Assembly (NCBI RefSeq): GCF_937425535.1
Contig: NZ_OW485601.1
Span: 3,455,501 to 3,519,500, forward strand
DNA from: Rhodovastum atsumiense
Lineage (GTDB): Bacteria; Pseudomonadota; Alphaproteobacteria; Acetobacterales; Acetobacteraceae
Length of the DNA stretch: 64,000 bases
Reading direction: 5' to 3'
Positions 15,954 to 25,642 of this stretch are shown here, piece by piece. Below the pieces are notes generated by a model. That model saw nothing but the letters and a program-made list of their open reading frames with translations, had not been told where the DNA came from and did not search any database. The number at the start of each line of letters is the position of its first letter. The first letter of the stretch is position 1. Made by a program: the position numbers and the translations under genes.

Positions 15954-17933
15954 TCAGGCGGCCCTGACGCGGGCGAGGAACGTCTCGACCTGATGGCGCA
16001 ACTGCCCGGACCGGTCCGAAAGGCCGGAGGCGCCGGCCAGCACGTCGTTCGCCGCGTCATCCACCCGCCGTGAGGCATCCGACAGCCCCGCCGCCTGGCC
16101 AGAGACCCCGGCGGTGTCGGCGGCGGCGGCGGTGACATGGGTGGCGATCTCGCGCGTGGTGCTGCCCTGCTGCCCGACCGCGACGGCCACCGCGGCGGAG
16201 AGTCGGTTTACCTCGGCGATGGTGTCGGTGATGGCGCGCAGCGCTGCCACCGCTTCGCCGGTGGCGCCCTGGATCCGGGTGACCTGCCCGGCGATGTCGG
16301 CGGTTGCCCGCGCGGTCTGGCCGGCCAGATTCTTGACCTCGCCGGCCACCACGGCGAAGCCGCGGCCGGCCTCGCCGGCACGGGCGGCCTCGATGGTGGC
16401 GTTCAGGGCCAGCAGGTTGGTCTGGCTGGCGATGTTCTGGATCAGTGTCACCACGTCGCCGATCCGCTCGGCCGCCTGGGCGAGACCGGCGACCGTCCCG
16501 TCCGCCTGCCGTGCCGCCTCGGCCGCGCGCGTGCTGGCGGTGGCGGTCTCGGTGATGCGGCGGGAGATCTCGCCAACCGAGGCGCTGAGTTCCTCGGCGG
16601 CGGCGGCGACGGCGCCGACCTTGCCGCTGGCGTGCCCGGCGGTGTCGCGCATCGTCGCGGTCTGGCGGAACGCCGCCTCCGCCGTTGCCGACAGGGCCCG
16701 CGCGGTTTCCTCCATGCCGGAAGCCGCCTGCGCCACCGCCGCGACGATGCCGCCGACTTCGCCCTCGAACGCATCGGCCAGGCCGTGCAGGGCGGCCTTC
16801 TGTGCGGTCGCGGCATCCGCCCGGGTCCGTTCCTCGGTGGCGCGCAGGCGTGCGCTCTCCGCCAGGCCCTGGCGGCAGATCTCGGTCGAGCGGGCCATCG
16901 CCCCGAGTTCGTCGCCCCGGTCCGTGCCGGCGACGGCGCCGGCGAGATCGCCCGCGGCGATCCGGCCCAGGGCCTGGACCAGCCCGGCCACCGGGCGGGT
17001 GATGGAGAGCGCGATCAGGATGGCAAGCCCGCAGCCGACCAGCGCGGCCAGCGTCGTGGTCCGGGTCACCACGGCGAAGACATCCCCGGCCGCGACGGTG
17101 GCGTGGTCGAGCGCGGTCTCGCCGTCGTGCACGGCCCCGGTGCTCAGGGCGGTGATGGCCTTGGTGAGTGTCTGTCCGGCCCGTCCTGCCTCGGCGTAGG
17201 CGGTGTCGAGCGCGCGGCTTTCCGCCATCCCGGCCAGCGCCGCCTCGCCCAGAGCCTGCAGCCGCGGACGCAGCGCGGCTGCCAGCTCGGCCTCCGGCGC
17301 CCTGCCGAGGGCGGGCAGCACCGCGTCAAGCTCCTGCAGCGCCCGCGCCGCCTCGGCGGTGACGATCTGGCCCTGGCCCTGGTCGCGCGTGGCGAAGTGA
17401 CGTGCCTGGAAGGTCAACACGGCGGTGATGGCCTCGTCGATCTGCACGACCGCTTCCGCCTCCCTGGCCCCGCGGGCGGCGAGATCCCCGAGCAAGGTGT
17501 GCACCAGGCTGCCGACCACCGCCCCTTCCCGTGTCACGATGCCATTGGCGATCTGGCGTGCCTGCGAATGTGTCATCAGGCGGGTGATGGTGGCCTCATA
17601 GCTCGCGAGCTGTCCGGCGAGCGCCTCGCTGCCGGGCATGCCGCTGAGGGCGGCGAGGCGTTGCTTCACCTCGGCGATGGTCTGCTCGGCGGCGCGCCGG
17701 TCGGTCTCGGCCTCGCTGACCAGGAATCGGAACGCCCCGGTACGCATCAGCGTGGCGGCGGCACTGAGGTCGGTGGCCATCTGGGTCTGCCGCGCCGATT
17801 CCTGCGCGGTGACGATGGCCTGCCGGATCGTCTGGATGCCGCCGCCGGCGAGCACCGCGGAGAACACGAGCAGAGCCAGTGGGATGGCGAAGCCGCCGAA
17901 GATGCGCGGACGAATGCCGAGGGCGAGGGCCAT
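15954..17933 (-). CDS. Methyl-accepting chemotaxis protein
   Basis: 659 residues. The first membrane helix ([17 protein letters not shown]) is near residue 20. A helical periplasmic ligand domain of about 260 residues follows, then a second helix near 300, a HAMP domain ([20 protein letters not shown]) and a long coiled-coil signalling domain. The conserved hairpin tip is [20 protein letters not shown] around residue 500. No C-terminal CheR-binding pentapeptide is seen. It senses an unknown ligand and controls CheA. No che genes are nearby. Confidence 0.92.
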   Translation of the reverse strand: MALALGIRPRIFGGFAIPLALLVFSAVLAGGGIQTIRQAIVTAQESARQTQMATDLSAAATLMRTGAFRFLVSEAETDRRAAEQTIAEVKQRLAALSGMPGSEALAGQLASYEATITRLMTHSQARQIANGIVTREGAVVGSLVHTLLGDLAARGAREAEAVVQIDEAITAVLTFQARHFATRDQGQGQIVTAEAARALQELDAVLPALGRAPEAELAAALRPRLQALGEAALAGMAESRALDTAYAEAGRAGQTLTKAITALSTGAVHDGETALDHATVAAGDVFAVVTRTTTLAALVGCGLAILIALSITRPVAGLVQALGRIAAGDLAGAVAGTDRGDELGAMARSTEICRQGLAESARLRATEERTRADAATAQKAALHGLADAFEGEVGGIVAAVAQAASGMEETARALSATAEAAFRQTATMRDTAGHASGKVGAVAAAAEELSASVGEISRRITETATASTRAAEAARQADGTVAGLAQAAERIGDVVTLIQNIASQTNLLALNATIEAARAGEAGRGFAVVAGEVKNLAGQTARATADIAGQVTRIQGATGEAVAALRAITDTIAEVNRLSAAVAVAVGQQGSTTREIATHVTAAAADTAGVSGQAAGLSDASRRVDDAANDVLAGASGLSDRSGQLRHQVETFLARVRAA

Positions 17934-18339
17934 GAGGGGAGCTTTCAGGACGAGGCGGCGAGGAAGGCTTGCGGGAAGAGGTAGCGCGGTTCGCAGGGTG
18001 TTGATTCAGGAAGGCCGCCAAGGCGCCGCCGTCGCCAGGCAGAGGCGGACGAGGGTATTGGCATTAAATTATCCACATTTCGCATAGCCAATGAGAGGCA
18101 AACATGAAAGCATAATTTCCTCTGAATGACGTGTTTGGCCCGCTGGTGTGACGCTCGGGGGACGGTTCCGGCCGGCGTTCCTCGCCGGGGCCACGAGGCG
18201 GCGCGGCATACGCTGCCGGCCCGGGCAGGGGGAAGAAACGCCGGCGAATGTTTCGATTCTCCTGGCTTGCGCTCTGGCATTTCGCATAGAAACATCCCTT
18301 CTGCCCTCTGTAGAACAAATCGCTCTCCGGAAGATCTTC
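17934..18339. other. Intergenic region between the MCP and GGDEF-EAL genes
   Basis: This divergent region has an AT-rich centre around 18055-18120 that likely holds promoters for both genes. Upstream in-frame extensions of the GGDEF-EAL gene (to 18148) are possible but lack family-like sequence. No operator is recognised. Confidence 0.4.
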
Positions 18340-20238
18340 GTGACCTCCGCCCGTCTCTTGCATGCGCTTCGCATGGCGGTGAGATGCCTTGCCCTGGTGC
18401 GTTCGTTCGCGGGATCGGCGCCGCCCTTGGCCGATCGCACCGTTACGCGCACCGTCACGATCCTGGCCGGGCTGGCGGCAACGGCCTTCGCCCTGGCACC
18501 GCCTATTTCTGCGTTTTTCGCAAACTATTCCGACCTGCATGGCGCGCTGCGCACGAGCGCGCGGTTGCACGCGGCGGAGGTGGCGATCCTGGCGCATCAG
18601 AACCCCGCGTTCTGGCATTTCGACGGGGCGCGCGTCTCCGCCGCGATCCCCGCCGACGAGGACGAGGCGGAACCGGCGCAGGAGCGCCGGCGCGTCTACG
18701 ACCGTACCGGGCGGCTGGTCCTGGAATCGGTGCCGTCGGAGGACCTGGCCTGGCCGGTGCTCTCACGCCGCGCGCGGATCATGGACGGGCGGACATGGCT
18801 GGGCGAGGCCGAGGTTTCCCGCTCGTTCCGCACCCCTTTGCTGGAGACGCTGCTGCTCGGCGCGGGCTCGGCGCTGGCGGGCACGCTGCTGTTCATCGTG
18901 CTGCGCGTCATTCCGTTGCGTCTGCTCAACCAGGCCCTGGCGCGCGCGAGCTATCTTGCGGCGCATGACCTGCTGACCGGCCTGCCCAATCGGGGCCTGT
19001 TCGCCGACCGGCTGGAACAGGCCCTGGCCCTGGCCCGGCGCGAGGGCGGCAAGGTCGCGGTGCTGTGCCTGGATCTCGATCGCTTCAAGGAAGTGAACGA
19101 CACCCTGGGCCACGCCGCCGGCGACCAGTTGCTGCGCACCGTGACGGCACGGCTGCGCGCCTGCCTGCGCGAGAGCGACACCCTGGCCCGGCTCGGCGGC
19201 GACGAGTTCGCGGTGATCCAGCCGCGGGCGCGCCAGCCCGACGACGCGCAGAGGCTGTCGCACCGGTTGATCGCCGCGCTCGAGGATCCGATCAACCTGA
19301 ACGGCCAGCAGGCGAGCGTGGGGGTAAGCATCGGCATCGCCTTCGGCGGCGGCGAAAGCGAGCCCGGGCAGATGCTGAAGAACGCGGACGTGGCGCTGTA
19401 CCAGGCCAAGGAGGCCGGCCGCGGCGGCTTCTGCTTCTTCGCCCCGGAGATGAACGCGCGGCTGATGGAGCGGCGGGCCATGGAACTCGACCTGCGCTCC
19501 GCCATGGCCAATGGCGAGCTGTTCCTGCACTACCAGCCGCAGGTGGACGTGCGCACCGGCGCGGTGATCGGGGCCGAGGCGCTGCTGCGCTGGAACCGTC
19601 CCGGATACGGGCCGATCCCGCCCACCCATTTCATCGCCCTCGCCGAGGAGATCGGCATGGTCGGCCCGATCGGCGCCTGGGTGCTGCAGGAAGCCTGCCG
19701 CGTCGCCGCCACCTGGCCGGATCCGATCGGCGTCGCCGTCAACGTCTCGCCGGTGCAGTTCCGCCAGCCCGGCTTCCACGCCACGCTGGAAGCCGCCCTG
19801 CGGGCCTCCGGTCTCGCGCCCTCGCGGCTGGAACTGGAGATCACCGAGGGCGTGCTGCTGCACAATACCGACGCGACCCTCGCCGGGCTGAACCGCATCC
19901 GGGCCCTGGGCGTGCGCATCGCCATGGATGATTTCGGCACCGGCCATTCGAGCCTGGGCTACCTGCAGAAATTCCGCTTCGACAAGCTCAAGATCGACCG
20001 CAGCTTCGTCGAGACCCTCGACGGGGACGCCAACGCCGCCGCCATCGTGCGCGCCGTGGTCGGGCTGAGCGAGGCGCTCGGCCTGACGGCGAATGCCGAG
20101 GGGGTGGAAACCGCCGCACAGGTGGCGCTGCTGCGCGCCGAGGGCTGCACCGAGGTGCAGGGCTACCTGTTCGGCCGGCCGATGCCGGCCGAGGCGTTCG
20201 GGCAATTGCTGCGGGCCGGCGGCACCGTGCCGCGCTGA
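18340..20238 (+). CDS. Membrane GGDEF-EAL protein (c-di-GMP synthesis/hydrolysis)
   Basis: About 632 residues from GTG 18340 (ATG 18373 is an alternative). Two membrane helices (ILAGLAATAFALAPPISAFF and LLLGAGSALAGTLLFIVL) bracket a short periplasmic domain of about 100 residues. The GGDEF domain has LTGLPNRGLF, LDLDRFKEVND and an intact RLGGDEF near residue 285. An RxxD inhibitory site (RESD) lies five residues before it. The EAL domain has GAEALLRW, NVSPVQF, ELEITEGVLL, DDFGTGHSSL and KIDRSFV. Both active sites look intact, so the protein may switch between making and degrading c-di-GMP. Signal unknown. Confidence 0.9.
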   Translation: MTSARLLHALRMAVRCLALVRSFAGSAPPLADRTVTRTVTILAGLAATAFALAPPISAFFANYSDLHGALRTSARLHAAEVAILAHQNPAFWHFDGARVSAAIPADEDEAEPAQERRRVYDRTGRLVLESVPSEDLAWPVLSRRARIMDGRTWLGEAEVSRSFRTPLLETLLLGAGSALAGTLLFIVLRVIPLRLLNQALARASYLAAHDLLTGLPNRGLFADRLEQALALARREGGKVAVLCLDLDRFKEVNDTLGHAAGDQLLRTVTARLRACLRESDTLARLGGDEFAVIQPRARQPDDAQRLSHRLIAALEDPINLNGQQASVGVSIGIAFGGGESEPGQMLKNADVALYQAKEAGRGGFCFFAPEMNARLMERRAMELDLRSAMANGELFLHYQPQVDVRTGAVIGAEALLRWNRPGYGPIPPTHFIALAEEIGMVGPIGAWVLQEACRVAATWPDPIGVAVNVSPVQFRQPGFHATLEAALRASGLAPSRLELEITEGVLLHNTDATLAGLNRIRALGVRIAMDDFGTGHSSLGYLQKFRFDKLKIDRSFVETLDGDANAAAIVRAVVGLSEALGLTANAEGVETAAQVALLRAEGCTEVQGYLFGRPMPAEAFGQLLRAGGTVPR

Positions 20239-20377
20239 ACGTTATTGCAAAAGAACAATCTTTTACAGGAATAAATTATTCCGGGTGCATGACAGTCGCG
20301 TCGTGGAATGCCAATGTGGCGCCGGCGCCGACAGATCTGTTGGTGGACCGTTCCGACACACAGCATCTGGAGGCACC

Positions 20378-22468
20378 ATGGACCAGGGCATCGCCTGTCT
20401 CGACAAGCCGGGCCGCAGCGCGCCGGCGGGCGATTGCGTCGTCGAGGCGATGCGCGAGGCCATGCGCCGCCGCTGGCGGGAGGCGGAGGCGGCGCCCCGG
20501 GCACAGCGGCAGGCGTTGGCGCGGGCAGCCCGGCTGATCGCCGAGATCACCCTGGGGCGGGGCTCCGCCGCGCATCTCGACAGCCTCGACCACCTCGCCC
20601 GGGAGCTCGGTGCGCATGACGCCAAGGCGGCGGAGATGCTGGCCGCCTCGCTCGCGACCTCGCGGGAGGCGTGGGTCGCGCATGCGCTGAAGGGCGACTG
20701 TCCGGACGGTACCTGCCTGCGCTCCCGCGCCGCGCCCTGCCGCACCGCGTGCCCGGCTGATATCGATATCCCTGGCTTCCTCGCCCATATCGCCCGGCGC
20801 GAATACGACGACTCGCTGCAGGTGATCGCCGAGGACAACCCGCTGCCGCATTCCTGCGGCCTGGTCTGCCCGGCCCCCTGCGAGGATGCCTGCCTGCGCG
20901 GCGCCACCGGGTCGGCGTTGTTCATCCGCCCGCTGAAGGCGCTGGTGGCGGAGCAAAGCCGCCGCCCGGTGCCGCCGGCGCGGCCCGCCCCGACCGGGCG
21001 GCGCATCGCGGTGGTCGGGTCCGGCCCGGCCGGTCTGACCGTCGCCTATTACCTCGCGGTCAAGGGCCACCAAGTGGAGATCTTCGAGGCGCGCGAGCAG
21101 GCCGGCGGCATGATGCGCTACGGCATCCCGGCCTACCGGCTGCCGCCGGCGATCCTGGACGCCGAGATCGAGCACATCCGGCGCGCCGGTGTGACCATCC
21201 GTACCGGCCATGCCATCCGCACCGCGGCGGACCTGCGCGCGCAGGGCTTCGATGCGGTCTACCTGGCGCTCGGCCTGCAATTGTCGCGGCGCACCGGCAT
21301 CCCCGGCGAGGACCTGCCCTTCGTGCGCGGCGCCACGGATTTCCTGGCCAGCGTGGCGCGGGGGGAGGATCCGCGGGTCGGCCCGCGCGTGCTGGTGATC
21401 GGTGGCGGCAACACCGCGGTGGATGCGGCGATGACGGCGCTGCGCCAGGGCGCGCGGCAGGTGACCATGGTCTACCGGCGGCGCCGTGCCGAGATGCCGG
21501 CCGCGCCGCACGAGCTGGCGCTGGCGCTGGCCGAAGGCGTGGAGATCCGCGACCTGTGGGTGCCGGAGCAGGTGCTGCCGGACCGGCGGGTGGTGTTCCG
21601 CCGTTCGCCCAATGCCACCGAGGCGGAACGGCGCGAGGGCGGCGAGACGCTGACGCTGGAGGTCGATCACGTGCTGGCCGGGGTGGGGCAGGAAGCGGCG
21701 CTGTCCTGCCTGGACGGGACGCGGGTGGAGATCCGCTCCGGCTACATCGTCGCCGATCCGGTGACCGCCGCCACCGCCGAGCCGGGGATCTATGCCGGCG
21801 GCGACGTGGCGCATGGCGCGAGCACCGTGGTGGCGGCGGTGCGCGCCGGCAAGACCGCGGCGGCCTCGATCGATGCCTTCGTCATGGGGCGGCCGGCGGC
21901 AGCCCCGGCGCCCCGCCCGATCGTGCCGATGGTGGCGACCGACGCGGTGCAGCGCAGCGTCCGGCTGCGTCCGGCGATGCCGCAGCGCGTGGCGCATGAA
22001 CGGCGCGGCAACTACTCGCCGATCGAACTCGGGCTGACCGAGGCGGATGCGCGGCGCGAGGCCAGCCGCTGCCTGCGTTGCGACGCCTGCATCGGCTGCG
22101 GCCTGTGCGAGCTGGTGTGCAGCGAACTGGGCACCGAGGCGCTGCACATGGAGGAAGCGGCGGGCGGGCGGCTGGTGTTCGACGACTTCACCCATCCCTC
22201 GCGCAGTTGCATCGGCTGCGGCGCCTGCGCCGCCGCCTGTCCCACCGGGGCCATCCGCATCGAGGACGAGGGCGGCAGCCGGGCTACCGTGATCACCGGC
22301 ACCGTGGTGTGCCGCCAGCCGATGCTCACCTGCGAGTCCTGCGGAAAATACTACGTCACCGCGGCACAGTTCGGCCGTGTCGGGGCGCGGTTGCACGGCG
22401 GTGGGGGATTGCATCGGGTGTGCCCTGATTGCGCCCGTGCCCAGGCGGCGCGGCGGAAGGCTTGCTGA
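20378..22468 (+). CDS. FAD/NAD(P)H oxidoreductase with multiple Fe-S clusters (GltD-like)
   Basis: 696 residues from ATG 20378 (TGGAGG RBS). Layout: an N-terminal helical part with SREAWVAHALKGDCPDGTC, a first Fe-S region (Cys108, 113, 121, 125 and the run Cys160, 164, 168, 172 in CGLVCPAPCEDAC), an FAD Rossmann motif VVGSGPAGL near 212-220, an NAD(P)H motif VIGGGNTAVDAAM near 340, two 4Fe-4S ferredoxin motifs (CDACIGCGLCELVC and CIGCGACAAACP) and a terminal CxxC...CxxC zinc-ribbon-like end. It is built like glutamate synthase small subunits fused to ferredoxins, and probably moves electrons between NAD(P)H and an Fe-S partner. No partner enzyme gene is adjacent. Confidence 0.85.
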   Translation: MDQGIACLDKPGRSAPAGDCVVEAMREAMRRRWREAEAAPRAQRQALARAARLIAEITLGRGSAAHLDSLDHLARELGAHDAKAAEMLAASLATSREAWVAHALKGDCPDGTCLRSRAAPCRTACPADIDIPGFLAHIARREYDDSLQVIAEDNPLPHSCGLVCPAPCEDACLRGATGSALFIRPLKALVAEQSRRPVPPARPAPTGRRIAVVGSGPAGLTVAYYLAVKGHQVEIFEAREQAGGMMRYGIPAYRLPPAILDAEIEHIRRAGVTIRTGHAIRTAADLRAQGFDAVYLALGLQLSRRTGIPGEDLPFVRGATDFLASVARGEDPRVGPRVLVIGGGNTAVDAAMTALRQGARQVTMVYRRRRAEMPAAPHELALALAEGVEIRDLWVPEQVLPDRRVVFRRSPNATEAERREGGETLTLEVDHVLAGVGQEAALSCLDGTRVEIRSGYIVADPVTAATAEPGIYAGGDVAHGASTVVAAVRAGKTAAASIDAFVMGRPAAAPAPRPIVPMVATDAVQRSVRLRPAMPQRVAHERRGNYSPIELGLTEADARREASRCLRCDACIGCGLCELVCSELGTEALHMEEAAGGRLVFDDFTHPSRSCIGCGACAAACPTGAIRIEDEGGSRATVITGTVVCRQPMLTCESCGKYYVTAAQFGRVGARLHGGGGLHRVCPDCARAQAARRKAC

Positions 22469-22510
22469 AGGCCAGGGGGCCCCTGCACCCCGGGTGTGCT
22501 GCGCGGCGGG

Positions 22511-22581
22511 TTCCAAGGGCTTTGCCCTTGGTGGAGGTCCAGGAGGCAAGGCCTCCTGGCGGGGGCGGGGCAGCGCCCCGC
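22511..22581 (+). repeat. Palindromic intergenic repeat, copy B
   Basis: Modules CCAAGGGCTTTGCCCTTGG (22511-22529), TGGAGGT, and a CCAGGAGG...CCTCCTGG palindrome (22537-22557) are followed by a GCGGGGC/GCCCCGC hairpin. This is nearly identical to copy A in order and orientation. Confidence 0.75.
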
Positions 22582-22589
22582 GATGCGTC

Positions 22590-22925
22590 CTACCGCGCCT
22601 CTACGGCGATGACGGCGGTTTGCGCCGGCGCCTGGTCATGTTCCCACGGCCGCGAATAGGACAGCCGCAGTTCGGAGGCGCCCGCCGTCTGTGCATGGAA
22701 GCGGAAGCTGTGCTCGCCGCCCGAGCCGACCCAGCCCCGCTGCGGGATGGCCTGCGGCAGGTAATCGCTTCCGACCAGCGTCAGGATGCCGGACTGGTCG
22801 ACATGCCAGGAGTAGCCCGTGCTGGGGTTCTCCGCGAGCCGGACCACGAGGTGGTCGCCGATGGCAAGGGCGGCCCGGGCCAGCCCGGACGCAAGCATCG
22901 CTTCGGTGACGACATAGTCGGTCAT
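22590..22925 (-). CDS. Chagasin-type cysteine protease inhibitor (I42 family)
   Basis: 111 residues showing the three inhibitory loops of the chagasin fold in order: NPSTGYSW (33-40, canonical NPTTG loop), GSGG (67-70) and RPWE (92-95). These loops plug the active-site cleft of papain-like cysteine proteases. No signal peptide is visible, although most bacterial homologues are exported, so either the inhibitor acts in the cytoplasm or it leaves by another route. It is divergent from an RTX-type protein and shares with it a region containing an FNR-like box. Confidence 0.88.
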   Translation of the reverse strand: MTDYVVTEAMLASGLARAALAIGDHLVVRLAENPSTGYSWHVDQSGILTLVGSDYLPQAIPQRGWVGSGGEHSFRFHAQTAGASELRLSYSRPWEHDQAPAQTAVIAVEAR

Positions 22926-22972
22926 GCCGAACTCTCCAAACCGGCCAATCCACCGGCATGCTGGCGCAGTGA

Positions 22973-22986
22973 TTGATCAATGTAAA
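22973..22986. promoter_or_regulatory. FNR/FixK-like box between the chagasin and RTX genes
   Basis: TTGATCAATGTAAA matches the FNR/FixK consensus TTGAT-N4-rTCAA at nine of ten conserved positions. The 13-mer TGATCAATGTAAA also occurs in the LacI/MFS intergenic region. It lies 48 nt upstream of the chagasin start. Binding by an oxygen-responsive regulator is inference. Confidence 0.35.
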
Positions 22987-23089
22987 GATCTTGTCCGACG
23001 ACCGCCGCCACGGTGGTGTCATTTGCACTTGTGGCCGGATCGAAGTAATGCGGCAATCATGATATAAATAATACGCGGAAGGAAGCGTC

Positions 23090-23998
23090 ATGCGGGTGGT
23101 GCGCGGGACGTCGGCGGCGGACCGTCTGGACGGCAGCCCAGGCGATGACCTTATCCTGGCCTATCGCAGCAATGACACCGTCTTCGGCGACGGTCGCGAC
23201 ATCCTCACCGTCAATGGCGGCAACGACGTCATCCTCGGCGGCGACGGCGCCGACAGCCTGGTCGGCGATGCCATGAACGGACCGACGCCGCGCTTCCCCG
23301 ACGACATGGTATCCGACAGCCCGCTTCCCGGCCGGAACCTGATTCTGGGGGAAGCCGGCGCGGACACCATCACCGCCGGTTTCGGCGCGGATACCGTCCT
23401 GGGCGGGGCGGGCAACGACGTCATCAGGGGAGTCGGCAGCTTCGGGGGCAGCCCGAGCGCGTTCGAGGCCTTCGATGCGCTCGACGGCGACGACGTGCTG
23501 CAGGGCGAGGCCGGGGATGACAGCATCGATGGCGGGGGCGGGCGCGACGTCATCCTCGGCGGGGAAGGCAACGACACGCTCCGGGGCGGTTACGGCGCCG
23601 ATATCCTCACCGGCGGGGCCGGCAACGACCGTTTCGTCTTCACCCGCGGCCTCTTTGGCAGTGTCGATACCGGGGTGGGGCCGGGCCAGCGCGACCTCGT
23701 CACCGATTTTCAGCAGGGACGGGATGTCCTGGACCTGTCGGGCTACAGGAATCATTCCCTTCCGCCCGGACAGCAGGCCCCCCGCTTCCTCGGCACCCGA
23801 CCGTTCACGGCCAGTTTCGCCCTGCAACTCCGCTACGACATCCTGCCCAACGGGCACACCTTGATCCAGGTCGCGTCCATCTACGGATACCCGGGGGCGG
23901 ATGTCCGGCCGGAGGTTCCGGCGCGACCGCTGGCGGAAATCGAGCTGATGGACAGCCTGCACCTGACCGTCGCCGATTTCGGCACGACCTTTGCCTGA
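23090..23998 (+). CDS. RTX-type calcium-binding protein
   Basis: 302 residues with no Sec signal peptide. Multiple glycine/aspartate nonapeptides (GGNDVILGGDGAD, GEAGADTITAGFGADTVLGG, GGRDVILGGEGNDTLRGG, GGAGNDRFVF) fold into calcium-bound beta-rolls. A C-terminal segment (DLVTDFQQGRDVLDLSGYR onward) is the usual type I secretion region, and the protein ends TVADFGTTFA, hydrophobic as expected. There is no catalytic domain, so a surface or matrix structural role is likely. No type I transporter is encoded in the window. Confidence 0.88.
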   Translation: MRVVRGTSAADRLDGSPGDDLILAYRSNDTVFGDGRDILTVNGGNDVILGGDGADSLVGDAMNGPTPRFPDDMVSDSPLPGRNLILGEAGADTITAGFGADTVLGGAGNDVIRGVGSFGGSPSAFEAFDALDGDDVLQGEAGDDSIDGGGGRDVILGGEGNDTLRGGYGADILTGGAGNDRFVFTRGLFGSVDTGVGPGQRDLVTDFQQGRDVLDLSGYRNHSLPPGQQAPRFLGTRPFTASFALQLRYDILPNGHTLIQVASIYGYPGADVRPEVPARPLAEIELMDSLHLTVADFGTTFA

Positions 23999-24787
23999 TC
24001 ACCGGCCGGGCAGCAGCACGACCAGCTTGTGGTCGGGCAGGGCGGCCGGGATGAAGGTGACCTGTTCGTAGCGCAGCACGCCGTCCTGCGGGTGGTTGAA
24101 GCTGCGCGCGCCGCCCTCGCGGGCCAGCACGGCATGGTCGTTCCAGAACCCGGCGAAGGCGGGGCTCGCCCGCCGCAAGTCCTCGACGAGCTGCCGCAGC
24201 CCGGGATCGTCGGGGTGGTGGGCGGTGTCGGCGCGGAACTCCGCGAGCAGCCGGCGGGCCCGGTCCGGCCAGTCGCAGATGAAGGCGCGCGCGGCGGGAT
24301 CGAGGAAGACCCAGCGCAGCAGGCAGGGCTCGCCGCTGTCGAGCCAGGGGGCGAAGAGCCGGGCCGCCCCGTCGTTGCAGCCGCGGGCGCGCCAGTGCCG
24401 GTCGAGCAGGTAGCACGGCGCCGCCATTATCCGCAGCGCCTCCAGCAGCTCGGGCGGGGCGGCGTCCGGGGGCGGTCCGGCGGCGGGTGGCGCGGGGTCG
24501 CGTCGGCGTGCCAGCTCGAACAGGTAGGCCCGTTCCGCCGCGCTCAGCCGCAGCGCCTCCGCCAGCCGTGCCAGGGCGCCGGCGGAGAGGGCGATGTCAC
24601 GCCCCTGCTCGACCCAGCTGTACCAGGTGGTGCTGATGCCGCAGAGCTGCGCCACTTCCTCCCGCCGCAACCCCGGGGTGCGGCGGCGGGGCGTCGCCGG
24701 CAGCCCGGCCGCCGCGGGGGCCAGGGCCTCGCGGTGGCGGCGGAGGAAGGCGCCGAGCAGGCGCCGCTGGTCGGCCGGCAGCAACAT
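23999..24787 (-). CDS. XRE-family regulator with MmyB-like ligand-binding domain
   Basis: 262 residues. The N-terminal HTH is at about 38-85 (GLRREEVAQLCGISTTWYSW, VEQGRDIALSAGALARLAEAL), preceded by the RRHREAL/RRTPGLRREE segment typical of this family. The C-terminal half (ILAAPCYLLDRHWRARGCND-like start and DFWNDH-type motif AGFWNDHAVLAREGG) is the MmyB-like PAS-related domain that binds fatty-acid-like ligands. It is divergent from the methyltransferase gene, which it may regulate. Confidence 0.88.
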   Translation of the reverse strand: MLLPADQRRLLGAFLRRHREALAPAAAGLPATPRRRTPGLRREEVAQLCGISTTWYSWVEQGRDIALSAGALARLAEALRLSAAERAYLFELARRRDPAPPAAGPPPDAAPPELLEALRIMAAPCYLLDRHWRARGCNDGAARLFAPWLDSGEPCLLRWVFLDPAARAFICDWPDRARRLLAEFRADTAHHPDDPGLRQLVEDLRRASPAFAGFWNDHAVLAREGGARSFNHPQDGVLRYEQVTFIPAALPDHKLVVLLPGR

Positions 24788-24877
24788 GGGGGAACAAGAT
24801 ATACCAGGATAACTGCCCCACTTATACCGGGGCCACCGGCGGCGGAAGAATGGGAGGCTTCTTCAGGAGGGCGGGCC

Positions 24878-25642
24878 GTGAGCACATCCGGACAGAATTA
24901 CGTCGCCGCGCAATACGCGCCGCGGGCGCAGGACTATGTCACCAGTGCCGTGCACAGCGGCGGCGAGGATCTCGACCAGATCGAGGCGGCGCTGCGCGGG
25001 CAGGGGGCGGCGCGGGTGCTCGACCTCGGCTGTGGCGGCGGCCATGTCAGCTATCGCGTGGCGCCGCATGTCGCCCATGTGGTTGCCTGCGACGTGACCG
25101 CGACCATGCTGGAGGCGGTCGCCGCGACGGCGGCGGGGCGGGGCCTCGGCAACATCTCGGTGCAGCAGGCGGCGGCCGAGCGCCTGCCCTTCGCGGAGGC
25201 GTGCTTCGATGTGGTGCTGTGCCGGTTCACCACGCATCACTGGCAGGACATGGAAGCCGGGCTGCGCGAGGCGCGGCGGGTGCTGAAGCCGGGCGGCCGT
25301 GCCATCTTCGTCGATGTCGTCGCCTCCGCCGACCGCACGCTCGATACGCATCTGCAGACGGTCGAGCTGTTGCGCGACGTGTCGCATGTGCGCGACTACA
25401 GCCTGGTGGAATGGGTGGCGGCGCTGGCGCGCGCGGGCTTTGCCGTCGAGGGCGTGACCTTGCGGCGGCTGCGGATGGAATTCCCGGTCTGGGTCGCGCG
25501 CACCCGCACGCCGCCGCTGCACGCGCAGGCGATCCGGTCGCTGCAGGATGGCGCACCCGTCGCGGTGCGGGCGCATTTCGCTATCGGGGCGGATGGCAGT
25601 TTCGACATCGAGGCGGCAACGCTGGTGGTGCGGGCGGGGTGA
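24878..25642 (+). CDS. Class I SAM-dependent methyltransferase
   Basis: 254 residues from GTG 24878 with a CAGGAGGG RBS. Motif I VLDLGCGGGHVS is at 47-58, followed by VACDVTATML, AAERLPFAEACFDVVLCRFTTHHW and VLKPGGRAIFVD, the UbiE/MenG-like (Methyltransf_11) pattern. The substrate is unknown. It is divergent from the MmyB-type regulator by 90 nt, a common arrangement for a regulator and its target. Confidence 0.9.
   Translation: MSTSGQNYVAAQYAPRAQDYVTSAVHSGGEDLDQIEAALRGQGAARVLDLGCGGGHVSYRVAPHVAHVVACDVTATMLEAVAATAAGRGLGNISVQQAAAERLPFAEACFDVVLCRFTTHHWQDMEAGLREARRVLKPGGRAIFVDVVASADRTLDTHLQTVELLRDVSHVRDYSLVEWVAALARAGFAVEGVTLRRLRMEFPVWVARTRTPPLHAQAIRSLQDGAPVAVRAHFAIGADGSFDIEAATLVVRAG

Noticed and set aside
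16137..17984. 615-codon open frame antisense to the MCP gene
   Set aside because: Product is Gly/Asp/Arg/His-rich with no domain; the minus-strand MCP is unambiguous.
20276..22549. 757-codon open frame antisense to the Fe-S flavoprotein
   Set aside because: No domain or RBS; the plus-strand gene has full cofactor motifs.
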